From an uncultured Gemmatimonadota bacterium (GTDB lineage: Bacteria; Gemmatimonadota; Gemmatimonadetes; Gemmatimonadales; GWC2-71-9), in assembly GCA_946479805.1 (NCBI GenBank), contig CAMLHP010000030.1, positions 1-18,255 of the forward strand: a stretch of 18,255 nt of DNA, read 5' to 3'. The number at the start of each line of letters is the position of its first letter. The stretch's first letter is position 1. Position numbers and translations under genes: made by a program. Under the pieces are notes generated by a model that saw only the letters and a list, made by a program, of their open reading frames with translations, did no database searches and was not told the origin of the DNA. Of the stretch, positions 6,672 through 13,237 are shown piece after piece.

Positions 6672-7793
6672 CTACGGTACGCGCGTCCGCAAGCTGTGCT
6701 GCGCGTCACACTCCGCCACCGCATCCGAAAGCGCCGCGAGCAGTCCTTCCATATGTTCGGGCGCGAGGTCGCCCATGTGACCGATGCGTACAAGCGTCTG
6801 ATCATGCGGTGGAAGCCCGGCAGCCACGTGGTATCCCCTGGTCGCCAGCGCCTGCACCAGCTTCGGTGCCGCGACACCTTCCGGCATTCTCAGTACCGAC
6901 ACCGCCGGCGACCTGCTTCCCTGTTGTGCCAGCAGGGGATAGCGGGGATTGTCGTCTGACCACTGCGCCATCATTGTCGCCATGGTGGCATGACGCTTCC
7001 ATCGGGCAGTTCTGCCTCCGCTTGCCGCGATCCGGTCCAGCTGTGCCGCCAGTGCCTGGATCAGCGGCGTCGCCGGCGTCTGGGTGGGCTTCCGGGCCCG
7101 GACCGCCTCGTCGAACTTGAGCAGGTCCAGATACCAGCCCCGCTGCTTCATCGACGCTGCCCGCTCCAGCATCCTGGGGGATGCCACTCCCAGCGCCAGC
7201 CCTGGCGGAAGCGCCAGCGCCTTCTGGCTGCCGGTGAAGATGAAATCGATTCCCCAGCCCTCGACGTCTACTTCCATGGCCCCAAGCGACGTTACTCCGT
7301 CCACCAGCACCAGCACGTCCTCCTGCTGGCGCACCACCTTCGCCAGGCCCGCGAGGTCAGCCAGCGCACCGGTTGCGGTTTCAGAGTGGCAGATCGAGAC
7401 CGCATCGACCGGCGGGCCGTCAAGAAACCGCTCCAGCTGCGCCGGCGAGAGCACGGCGCCCGGCGGCACCATTGCCCGTACGACCTGCTTGCCGCACGCC
7501 TCGGCCACCTGGGCGAAGCGCTCGCCGAAATAGCCACCTACCACCGCAAGCATCCGCCGCCGAACTCCGTTCCGAACCGCGGCCTCCATGAACCCGGTGG
7601 CGGAGCAGGTGCCGATCATCACCGGCCGGACCGTGGGGAAGAGCTCCCTGAGGGGAATCTCGATCCGACCCAGCAGCTCCGACATCGCCGGGCCGAGATG
7701 GGACATGATCGGGCCACCGGTGGCGGCGCGGATGTCGGGATGCACATCGGTCGGGCCGGGCAGGAACAGCCGGCCGAAGGGGCGGTCAGTCAT
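6672..7793 (-). CDS. Class V PLP-dependent aminotransferase (alanine/serine-glyoxylate type)
   Basis: This 373-residue fold-type I enzyme of aminotransferase class V resembles the alanine-glyoxylate / serine-glyoxylate / serine-pyruvate group. The N-terminus 'LFLPGPTDVHPDIRAATGGP' is the characteristic 'PGPT.V' opening with 'SHLGPAMSEL' following. The pyridine-contacting aspartate lies in 'VLVDGVTSLGAMEVDV' (Asp165). The Schiff-base lysine lies in 'FIFTGSQKALALPPG' (Lys191). The C-terminal small domain includes 'RGYHVAAGLPPHDQTLVRIG'. It would move amino groups between small amino acids and glyoxylate or pyruvate in the cytoplasm; some members serve as phosphoserine aminotransferases, so the substrate is uncertain. 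ATG 7793 was chosen because the family opening begins there. Upstream the frame stays open through a heptad array, which would add 21 residues of repeat-encoded sequence. It is monocistronic and divergent from the glycosylasparaginase gene. Confidence 0.88.
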   Translation of the reverse strand: MTDRPFGRLFLPGPTDVHPDIRAATGGPIMSHLGPAMSELLGRIEIPLRELFPTVRPVMIGTCSATGFMEAAVRNGVRRRMLAVVGGYFGERFAQVAEACGKQVVRAMVPPGAVLSPAQLERFLDGPPVDAVSICHSETATGALADLAGLAKVVRQQEDVLVLVDGVTSLGAMEVDVEGWGIDFIFTGSQKALALPPGLALGVASPRMLERAASMKQRGWYLDLLKFDEAVRARKPTQTPATPLIQALAAQLDRIAASGGRTARWKRHATMATMMAQWSDDNPRYPLLAQQGSRSPAVSVLRMPEGVAAPKLVQALATRGYHVAAGLPPHDQTLVRIGHMGDLAPEHMEGLLAALSDAVAECDAQHSLRTRVP

Positions 7794-7807
7794 GCTCCAA
7801 CGATAAC

Positions 7808-7877
7808 GCTCGAAGCTCGAAGCTCGAAGCTCCAAGCTCGAAGCTCGAAGCTCCAAGCTTCAAGCTCCGAGCTTCAG
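7808..7877. repeat. Heptad (7-bp) direct tandem array between divergent genes
   Basis: Ten uninterrupted 7-mers are present: GCTCGAA three times, GCTCCAA, GCTCGAA twice, GCTCCAA, GCTTCAA, GCTCCGA and GCTTCAG. Copies decay toward the right edge. The array starts 15 bp upstream of the aminotransferase start codon and ends about 70 bp before the glycosylasparaginase start, so it occupies a shared promoter space. Seven is not a multiple of three, so translation through it yields a 7-residue peptide repeat. I treat that as incidental. Confidence 0.95.
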
Positions 7878-7934
7878 CCTCTGGACTCTCAACTGGCTCC
7901 GCCCCACATTTGGCCTATTCCCCCTTCGGCCCAC

Positions 7935-7939
7935 AAGGA
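7935..7939 (+). promoter_or_regulatory. Ribosome binding site deciding a GTG start
   Basis: AAGGA lies 7 nt before the GTG at 7947. An ATG directly after it (7940) opens only a four-codon frame ending at a TGA, so the GTG is the functional start of the glycosylasparaginase. Confidence 0.7.
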
Positions 7940-7946
7940 ATGAACT

Positions 7947-8999
7947 GTGACTGATTCCGTCAGCCGCCGTACCTTCGTTGGCGCAGCAGGAGCCGCTGCC
8001 GCGCTCACCGCACTGCCCAGCGGTGCCGCCGCGCTCGAGCCCGGGTTCAGGGCGCCCGCCATCCACCTCAAGCCCGCAGCCCGCTTCGGGGCTGTCTCCT
8101 CCGGCAACGGGCTCCGCGCCGTCAACAAGACCTTCGAGCTTGTCAGTGCCGGCACCGATACCCTCGACGCCGCGGTCGAGGGGGTGAAGATCCAGGAGCT
8201 CGATCCCAGCGACAACTCAGTGGGTTACGGCGGGCTGCCCAATGAGAACGGGGTGGTCCAGCTCGATGCGTCGTGCATGCATGGGCCGACCCGCCGTGCC
8301 GGCGCGGTGGGTGCGCTGGAGGGAATCAAGACGCCGAGCGAGGTTGCCCGGCTGGTGCTCAAGTACACCAACCACATCATGCTGGTGGGCGAGGGTGCCA
8401 AGCAGTTCGCTCTGTCGTACGGATTCAAGGAGGAGGAGCTGCTTACCGAGCGGTCGCGCCAGCTGTGGCTGGAGTGGCGCGCCAATCGCGGCCAGGATGA
8501 TGACTGGCTCGACGTGCCCCGGGGCGAGAAGATGGCCCGCGTCACCGGCACCATCAATCTCGACGTGGTGAACACCAAGGGCGAAATCTCGTCCATCACC
8601 ACCACCAGCGGGCTGGCCTGGAAGATTCCTGGCCGCTGCGGAGATTCGCCGATCGTGGGTGCCGGCCAGTACTGCGACAACGAAGTCGGCGCTGCCGGCT
8701 CCACCGGGCGGGGCGAGAGCAACATCATGGTGTGCGGTGGTTTCCTCACTGTCGAGCACATGCGCCGCGGTATGAAGCCCACCGATGCCTGCCTTGAGAC
8801 GCTGAAGCGGGTGCTGGCCCAGACCCCGCCCCGGTTGCTCCGGCCCGACGGCCGCCCCACTTTCAGCCTTCAGTTCTATGCCGTGAACAAGGCCGGTGAC
8901 CTGGGCGCGGCATCATTCTATCCCGACCAGTTCGCGGCGCATGACGGCCGCGAGGGATCGCTACGCGACTGCGCCTACTTGTACGAACGGTCTCGATGA
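7947..8999 (+). CDS. Glycosylasparaginase (N4-(beta-N-acetylglucosaminyl)-L-asparaginase), Tat-exported
   Basis: This 350-residue Ntn-hydrolase of the asparaginase-2 / glycosylasparaginase family cleaves the GlcNAc-asparagine bond of glycoasparagines after autoproteolysis into alpha and beta chains. The likely nucleophile is Thr202 in 'RVTGTINLDVV'. Downstream are the family segments 'SSITTTSGLAWKIPGRCGDS', 'PIVGAGQYCDNEVGAAGSTG' and 'GRGE', which build the substrate pocket. The N-terminus 'SRRTFVGAAGAAAALTALP' is a twin-arginine signal (RRTF), so it should work in the periplasm or be membrane-tethered. 'GYGGLPNENGVVQLDASCMH' is the conserved alpha-chain stretch. The nucleophile is followed by Ile-Asn rather than the common Ile-Gly; I believe related bacterial members share this. 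Start is GTG 7947, set by the AAGGA site. The last codon and stop overlap the next ATG (ATGA), coupling it to an outer-membrane barrel. Confidence 0.88.
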   Translation: MTDSVSRRTFVGAAGAAAALTALPSGAAALEPGFRAPAIHLKPAARFGAVSSGNGLRAVNKTFELVSAGTDTLDAAVEGVKIQELDPSDNSVGYGGLPNENGVVQLDASCMHGPTRRAGAVGALEGIKTPSEVARLVLKYTNHIMLVGEGAKQFALSYGFKEEELLTERSRQLWLEWRANRGQDDDWLDVPRGEKMARVTGTINLDVVNTKGEISSITTTSGLAWKIPGRCGDSPIVGAGQYCDNEVGAAGSTGRGESNIMVCGGFLTVEHMRRGMKPTDACLETLKRVLAQTPPRLLRPDGRPTFSLQFYAVNKAGDLGAASFYPDQFAAHDGREGSLRDCAYLYERSR

Positions 9000-10174
9000 A
9001 CCGACGCGCCTTCGGGCTGGCTCTGATCGCGGCCCTCGGCGCGGCTCCAGCTGCGACGCCACTCGAGGCGCAGGATCCCGAATTGCCCATCCCGCTGGGC
9101 GATTCGACCGCCAGGGAATTCCAGCCATGGCTGCTCAGCTACTACCCCTACATCGCTGGTGGCGTGGGCGACGGCCCGGTGCTCATGGCCCGCGTCCGCT
9201 ATTTCCAGCCGGCGCCATGGCAGGACCGGGTGACCTACCGGGCCGAGACATGGGTCCAGGCCGGCATCGGGCTGCATGGCTCGAGGGTGGCCCAGGTCGG
9301 CATCAGCGCCCCGCTGCTCACCGACTCGTGGCGCGTCTCCGGCCGGCTCGACGCCCGCCGGGACACCCGCGCCAACTATTTCGGTGTGGGCCAGTTCACC
9401 GAGCGGAGCGATGCGCGGGAGGAGGCAGATGAGTTTGCCTACGAGGTGCGCCGCACCACCTGGCAGGCCCGGGCCGATGTCACCCGCAGGCTGGCCGGAC
9501 CGCTCGCGGTGGCGCTGGGTGGCAGCGTCAGCGCCGATCGCTGGTTTGCCCTGTCACCCACGTCGGTGTTCAGCGAGGACGCGGGTGCCGCGCTAAGGGA
9601 GAACGACGCCAGCGGTCGCCTTGCGCTGGTCCTCGACACCCGCAACAACGAGTACGACCCTACTCGCGGCATGCTGGTGGAGTTCGGGGGTCAGGTCGGG
9701 AGTGGCGGTGACGGCTACGAAAGGCTCTACGGCATTGCGCGGGGATACTTCGAGCTCCAGCCGGGCACGGTGGTCGCCGCCCGCGTGGCCGCGTCGGACA
9801 TGTTCGGGGACCCGCCCCTCGCCGCGCGGTACGAGCTGCCGGCATGGGAGAAGCGGCTCAAGATCTATGGGGGCAGCACCAACCGGGGCCTCGACGGCGA
9901 GCGCCGGGCGGGAACCGGCGTCCTGTTCGGGAACCTGGAAGTGCGCCAGCAGCTGGTGTGGATCCAGAACACCGTGGGCGTGACGCTCATTGGTTTCACC
10001 GACGCCGGCCGGGTGTTCGAGGGCGAGCGCCTCCGGCTCACCACTGACGACCTCGATGTCTCCGGTGGTGGCGGCCTGGTGTTCCAGCTGCTCAGGGACG
10101 CGATATTCGGGCTGTTGCTGGCGGGAGGCCCCGAAGGGGCCAGGTTCGACTTCTCGGGAGGTTGGGCATTCTGA
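8996..10174 (+). CDS. Omp85/BamA-TamA-like outer-membrane beta-barrel protein
   Basis: This 392-residue protein has a signal peptide (MNRRAFGLALIAALGAAPAA, cleavage near the 'LEAQ' at about 23-26). The mature chain is made of alternating amphipathic strands. Typical Omp85 surface-antigen features are 'LVLDTRNNEYDPTRGMLVEF' (the conserved D.R....P..G strand of the barrel), the later 'RRAGTGVLFGNLEVRQQLVW', a glycine-rich penultimate region and a terminal phenylalanine (GGWAF) suited to BAM recognition. There are no POTRA repeats and the length is short, so it is not BamA itself but a bacterial surface antigen (D15)-like barrel of unknown cargo. Its ATG overlaps the glycosylasparaginase stop (ATGA), so the two are probably made together and both act outside the inner membrane. 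The 3' end runs within 5 bp into an inverted heptad element. Confidence 0.85.
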   Translation: MNRRAFGLALIAALGAAPAATPLEAQDPELPIPLGDSTAREFQPWLLSYYPYIAGGVGDGPVLMARVRYFQPAPWQDRVTYRAETWVQAGIGLHGSRVAQVGISAPLLTDSWRVSGRLDARRDTRANYFGVGQFTERSDAREEADEFAYEVRRTTWQARADVTRRLAGPLAVALGGSVSADRWFALSPTSVFSEDAGAALRENDASGRLALVLDTRNNEYDPTRGMLVEFGGQVGSGGDGYERLYGIARGYFELQPGTVVAARVAASDMFGDPPLAARYELPAWEKRLKIYGGSTNRGLDGERRAGTGVLFGNLEVRQQLVWIQNTVGVTLIGFTDAGRVFEGERLRLTTDDLDVSGGGGLVFQLLRDAIFGLLLAGGPEGARFDFSGGWAF

Positions 10175-10178
10175 ATGG

Positions 10179-10241
10179 AGGTTCGAGGTTCAAGCCTCGA
10201 GCTTCGAGCGGCGGAACCTCGAAGCTCGAGCCTCGAACCTG
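10179..10241. terminator. Inverted heptad element, probable bidirectional terminator
   Basis: The left arm (10179-10208) and right arm (10215-10241) are imperfect reverse complements built from heptads such as CGAGGTT, CGAGCTT and TCGAAGC, TCGAGCC, TCGAACC. A stem of more than 20 bp with bulges could form around a small GC-rich loop. It fills almost the whole 72-bp space between two convergent stop codons, so termination in both directions is the simplest role. No long T-tract follows. Confidence 0.7.
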
Positions 10242-10246
10242 TTACC

Positions 10247-11386
10247 TCACACTTCCAGGATCTTCACACCCCGCTTCGCCAGCTCTGCCACATACTCCTC
10301 AAACGGCATTGCTTCGTCGGGAGTCAGCACGCCCTTCTCCGTCTTTCCAGCCGCCTGCATCTGCCCCGTGATCGACAACGAGTAGCCGGTCGTCCGCATC
10401 ATCGCGCTGACGCCCACCTTCTCGTCGTAATAATCCAGCAGCTGGAAGGTCGTGGTGTGCGGCTTCCCGTTCCTGGTGCCTGACACCTCCACCCGAAGCG
10501 CCACCAGGTCCTTCCCCTCCGGCTTGAACAGCATCGGCTGCACCGCGGCGATGAATACATCCCTCGGCACCACCTGCTTCCCCTTCACTTCGATCGGATC
10601 GTTGCTGATCAGCCCCAGCTCCCGGATCGGCTTCATGACATCCACGTGCCCCGGGTACCGGAGCGTCTTGTACTCCATGGTGTCGATCCTGCCTTCCCAC
10701 GCGAACGGCATCGTGCTGATGCCGCCGCCGGTGTGAAACGCTTCCAGCGTGCCCACCGGCTCCGGAAACTCGATCTCTTCCATCTCCGAAAGCGCATCGA
10801 CCTGGGTCGGCTTGCCCTTCCGGAGCACCCATGACGGCGTCGTGTAGTAGTCCAGCGCGCCTTCCAGCGAGTAAACGATCTGATAATTGAGCGGCGGCTC
10901 CGGATGCTGCGGCAGGCCGCCGACATAGATCTTGACCCGCTCGGTCTTGTCCAGCCGGCGGATGCCCTCGGCCGCGAGGATGTTCACCATGCCCGGCGCA
11001 AGCCCGCAGTCGGGAATGACCGACAGCCCCTTGGCCCTGGCCGCGGCATCCGACTGCTTCTGCTCCATCACGATCTCGGTGTTGCCACCCAGGTCGCAGA
11101 AATGGCAACCGGCGGCCACCGCCAGCCTGGTCATGGGGCCGTTGAAGTAGTAGGGCAGCGCGCTCATCACCGCGTCGTGCCCCTGCATCAGCGTGCCCAC
11201 AGCCGCCTCGTCCTTGGCGTCGAGCTTCACCGGGTTGAGCTTGCCCTTGCCGGCGGCCACCAGCCAGGCCGGCAGCCGGTCCGGATGGATGTCGGCGATG
11301 GTCACCGACTCGACTGCGTCGCTCTTGAGGAGATCATACGCGCAGGCGCAACCCTGCAGGCCGGCGCCGAGGACAAGCATCTTCAT
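10247..11386 (-). CDS. Saccharopine dehydrogenase / lysine 6-dehydrogenase-like oxidoreductase
   Basis: This 379-residue dehydrogenase has an N-terminal Rossmann fold: MKMLVLGAGLQG carries GxGxxG at residues 7-12, and 'VTIADIHPDRL' follows as the cofactor-discriminating strand. 'HDAVMSALPYYFNGPMTRLA' and 'CHFCDLGGNTEIV' continue the domain. 'GLSVIPDCGLAPGMVNILA' is the family hinge, followed by the catalytic alpha/beta domain. This pattern matches saccharopine dehydrogenase-like proteins, and the lysine 6-dehydrogenase subgroup in particular as I recall it; those oxidise the epsilon-amino group of lysine with NAD+. Carboxynorspermidine-type relatives share the fold, so the substrate is not certain. 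ATG 11386 is chosen because AAAGGA (11394-11399, minus strand) sits 7 nt upstream; a TTG at 11389 immediately precedes it. The gene stands alone, divergent from the sigma operon and convergent with the barrel gene. Confidence 0.85.
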   Translation of the reverse strand: MKMLVLGAGLQGCACAYDLLKSDAVESVTIADIHPDRLPAWLVAAGKGKLNPVKLDAKDEAAVGTLMQGHDAVMSALPYYFNGPMTRLAVAAGCHFCDLGGNTEIVMEQKQSDAAARAKGLSVIPDCGLAPGMVNILAAEGIRRLDKTERVKIYVGGLPQHPEPPLNYQIVYSLEGALDYYTTPSWVLRKGKPTQVDALSEMEEIEFPEPVGTLEAFHTGGGISTMPFAWEGRIDTMEYKTLRYPGHVDVMKPIRELGLISNDPIEVKGKQVVPRDVFIAAVQPMLFKPEGKDLVALRVEVSGTRNGKPHTTTFQLLDYYDEKVGVSAMMRTTGYSLSITGQMQAAGKTEKGVLTPDEAMPFEEYVAELAKRGVKILEV

Positions 11387-11393
11387 CAAGGAA

Positions 11394-11399
11394 TCCTTT
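11394..11399 (-). promoter_or_regulatory. Ribosome binding site deciding ATG 11386
   Basis: AAAGGA on the minus strand, 7 nt before the ATG at 11386. It favours this start over the adjacent TTG at 11389. Confidence 0.65.
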
Positions 11400-11509
11400 G
11401 CGGTACCACGGGTACGGGGGGACGTAAGCCCCCAAATCTAAACGCTTTAAGGTGCAACTGGTAGCAGAGATGGAGGGGATTGAAGAGGGCTGCCCCGACC
11501 GCCTTTCGC

Positions 11510-11551
11510 GACTCGTGACTCGTGACTCGTGACTCGTGGCTCGCGGCTCGC
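11510..11551. repeat. Heptad (7-bp) direct tandem array between divergent genes
   Basis: Six exact-register 7-mers are present: GACTCGT four times, then GGCTCGC twice. The flanks (CGCG before, CGAC after) are partial units. It sits in the 244-bp divergent gap between the oxidoreductase and the first LTxxQ gene, 79 bp before the latter's start codon. It shares the CTCG core with the arrays at 6413-6482 and 7808-7877. Confidence 0.94.
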
Positions 11552-11619
11552 GACCCATCCCAACGTTCCAGGCCATCAACCGGTATTAGTGGTGTACCAT
11601 CACGATTGGCGACACACCC

Positions 11620-11625
11620 AAGGAG
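11620..11625 (+). promoter_or_regulatory. Ribosome binding site of the sigma-factor operon's first gene
   Basis: A strong AAGGAG, 5 nt before ATG 11631. It fixes this start over the upstream open frame, which would run through the heptad array. Confidence 0.8.
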
Positions 11626-11630
11626 TCACA

Positions 11631-12188
11631 ATGCGATCGATCAAGTACGCGGCCCTGGCCGCCACGGTGTTCTACCTCTCTGTCCCGGCGCTGGCCGATG
11701 CGCAGGGTGCGCGCGGCGAGCGCGCCGCTCCCAGGGCCCAGGCCGAGCGCGCCGAAATGGCACGCCCCGACTTCGTGAACCGGTTGCTGGAGCGGAAGGC
11801 CGAGCTCAAGCTCACCGACGACCAGGTGAAGAAGCTGACCGCCATCCAGGCGAAGTACGTGGCACTCAACAAGCCGCACATGGACGCGATGCGCGCCAGC
11901 CGGCCCGATTCGGCCCAGCGCGACAGCATGCGGAAGGCGATGCGGGAGCAGATGCAGAGTGAGCGTGCGCAGCGCCAGGCCGCGCGGGCCGAGGCCAACC
12001 CCAAGGCCGCTGCAGCCCGCCAGGCGATGATGGAAAATTCCCGCAACCTGCGCAGCGAGGTCGACGCGGTGCTGACCGACGAGCAGAAAGCCAAGGTGGA
12101 GGTGCGAGGCTGGAATCCGCGGTCGAGAGAGCAGCGCCGTCCCGGTGCACCCGGCCGGCCAGCGCCCAACGCCACGCCCGGCAGCTGA
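11631..12188 (+). CDS. Spy/CpxP-like periplasmic LTxxQ protein
   Basis: This 185-residue secreted protein has a signal peptide (MRSIKYAALAATVFYLSVPA, cleavage near 'ADAQ' at about 22-25) and a highly charged alpha-helical body. It carries two LTxxQ motifs, LTDDQ at 61-65 and LTDEQ at 148-152, the hallmark of the Spy/CpxP/ZraP group of periplasmic chaperones and stress sensors. The region between is rich in Arg, Ala, Gln and Met ('SMRKAMREQMQSERAQRQAA') and likely forms the long curved helices of the family cradle. The C-terminal 25 residues are Pro/Arg-rich and probably disordered. It is the first gene of a run with an ECF sigma factor 21 bp downstream, which suggests that it is a target or feedback sensor of that sigma factor. 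No metal-binding cysteine is present. Confidence 0.8.
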   Translation: MRSIKYAALAATVFYLSVPALADAQGARGERAAPRAQAERAEMARPDFVNRLLERKAELKLTDDQVKKLTAIQAKYVALNKPHMDAMRASRPDSAQRDSMRKAMREQMQSERAQRQAARAEANPKAAAARQAMMENSRNLRSEVDAVLTDEQKAKVEVRGWNPRSREQRRPGAPGRPAPNATPGS

Positions 12189-12209
12189 ACCAGCCCGCCC
12201 AGGCCTTCG

Positions 12210-12791
12210 ATGGCGGGTGACGACGAGCTCATCGAGCAAGTCCGGCAGGGTGACCGGGAGGCGTTCGGTGAGCTCGTTCGTCGTCACCAGCGCAATGCCT
12301 ACGCGGTGGCCTGGCGAATGCTTGGCAATGCGCATGACGCCGAGGATGTGGTGCAGGAAAGCTTCATGGCGGCGCTCGACTCGATCGACAGTTTCGAGCT
12401 GGGCCGCCCGTTCGGCCCCTGGCTGGGCCGGATCGTCGCCAACCGGAGCCACAACGCCCGGGACAAGCGCCGGGTGCGCGAAGCCGATCAGTTGAACGAC
12501 GACATTGGCACCGACACACCGGGCGCAGCCGCATCAGGGTCGGTCGGCCGGCCGGCCGCTGACGCCGAACTCGAGTCGGCAGAGACCGTCCGCCAGGTCA
12601 GGGTAGCGCTCGGAGGACTCAGCGAGCGCCAGCGCACCGTGATCCAGCTGCACGAACTGGACGGCTTCACCACAGCTGAAGTCGCCGAGTCGCTGGGCAT
12701 CACCGAATCGACCGTGCGATGGACCGTGCATGCCGGGCGGAAGGCGCTCAGGGCCGGCCTCGCAACCTGGAAGGAGCAGCGCGATGCATGA
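12210..12791 (+). CDS. ECF-type RNA polymerase sigma factor
   Basis: This 193-residue sigma-70 family protein contains only regions 2 and 4, as in extracytoplasmic function (ECF) sigma factors. Region 2 spans about residues 12-86, with 'DREAFGELVRRHQRNAYAVA' and the region 2.2 core 'DAEDVVQESFMAAL', then 'PWLGRIVANRSHNARDKRR'. An acidic linker of about 40 residues follows. Region 4 at about 128-182 has 'LSERQRTVIQLHELDGFTTA' and the helix-turn-helix 'EVAESLGITESTVRWTVHAG'. The ribosome site is weak (AGG at 12201-12203), so its translation may depend partly on the upstream LTxxQ gene. The downstream membrane protein gene overlaps its end by 8 bp, the usual place for a cognate anti-sigma factor. 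Autoregulation is likely but no clear ECF promoter was found. Confidence 0.95.
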   Translation: MAGDDELIEQVRQGDREAFGELVRRHQRNAYAVAWRMLGNAHDAEDVVQESFMAALDSIDSFELGRPFGPWLGRIVANRSHNARDKRRVREADQLNDDIGTDTPGAAASGSVGRPAADAELESAETVRQVRVALGGLSERQRTVIQLHELDGFTTAEVAESLGITESTVRWTVHAGRKALRAGLATWKEQRDA

Positions 12792-13236
12792 CCACCGGAT
12801 CCATGGCGACATGCCGAACGGCGAGCTGCCTGAAGCGCCGCTCGGACCAGCCGAGCCGGCGCTGCTTTCGGCACTCGAGTCTGCGTATGGATCGGTGCCG
12901 GAGCAGGTGGACTGGGACGCAATGGCCTCCCGGATCGGCGACGCAGCCGCGTTCCGGCTGGCACAGCGCCGCCCCCGGGGTGGCTGGCAGCGTACCGCTG
13001 CCCGCTGGTCCCGGCGGGCAGTGCCGGTGGCCGCCGCGGCATCGGTGATGCTCGCGCTGGGCATCGCCCTGGCACCGGGAAGCAACGGCTCTTTCGCGAC
13101 CGACACCGTCGGGGGCGACACCGTGATGCTGGAAGAGGTCATGGCAGTCGCCGCCAGCGACGACCTCCCGGCCGACCTGGCAATCGCCTCGGCGCAGGAC
13201 GCATTCCTCGCCGTCATGCTCAACGGAGACGACTGA
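12784..13236 (+). CDS. Probable membrane anti-sigma factor
   Basis: This 150-residue protein is encoded immediately after the ECF sigma factor and overlaps it by 8 bp. An AAGGAG at 12771-12776 gives 7-nt spacing to ATG 12784. Residues 1-78 are hydrophilic and would lie in the cytoplasm ('PALLSALESAYGSVPEQVDW' looks helical and may contact the sigma factor). One transmembrane helix spans about 80-97, and about 50 residues lie outside. The topology and gene order match anti-sigma factors. It lacks the HxxxCxxC zinc motif of the ZAS group (there is no cysteine at all), so it would belong to a zinc-free class such as those resembling RseA or CnrY. The sequence itself is not one that I recognise; the call rests on context and topology. 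Confidence 0.65.
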   Translation: MHDHRIHGDMPNGELPEAPLGPAEPALLSALESAYGSVPEQVDWDAMASRIGDAAAFRLAQRRPRGGWQRTAARWSRRAVPVAAAASVMLALGIALAPGSNGSFATDTVGGDTVMLEEVMAVAASDDLPADLAIASAQDAFLAVMLNGDD

Positions 13237-13237
13237 C

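Noticed and set aside
10299..11108. 269-codon minus-strand frame overlapping the oxidoreductase
   Set aside because: Same strand but a different frame from the gene with the Rossmann motif; Gly/Arg/Ala-rich shadow composition.
6413..11551. CRISPR array as an explanation for the short repeats
   Set aside because: Units of 7-9 bp follow each other directly with no unique spacers, and no cas gene is present.
11561..11589. Possible promoter (CAACGT with a TATTAG about 17 bp later, or an ECF-like AAC / CGGTA pair) before the LTxxQ-sigma operon
   Set aside because: Matches to either consensus are too weak to claim; start-site mapping would be needed.
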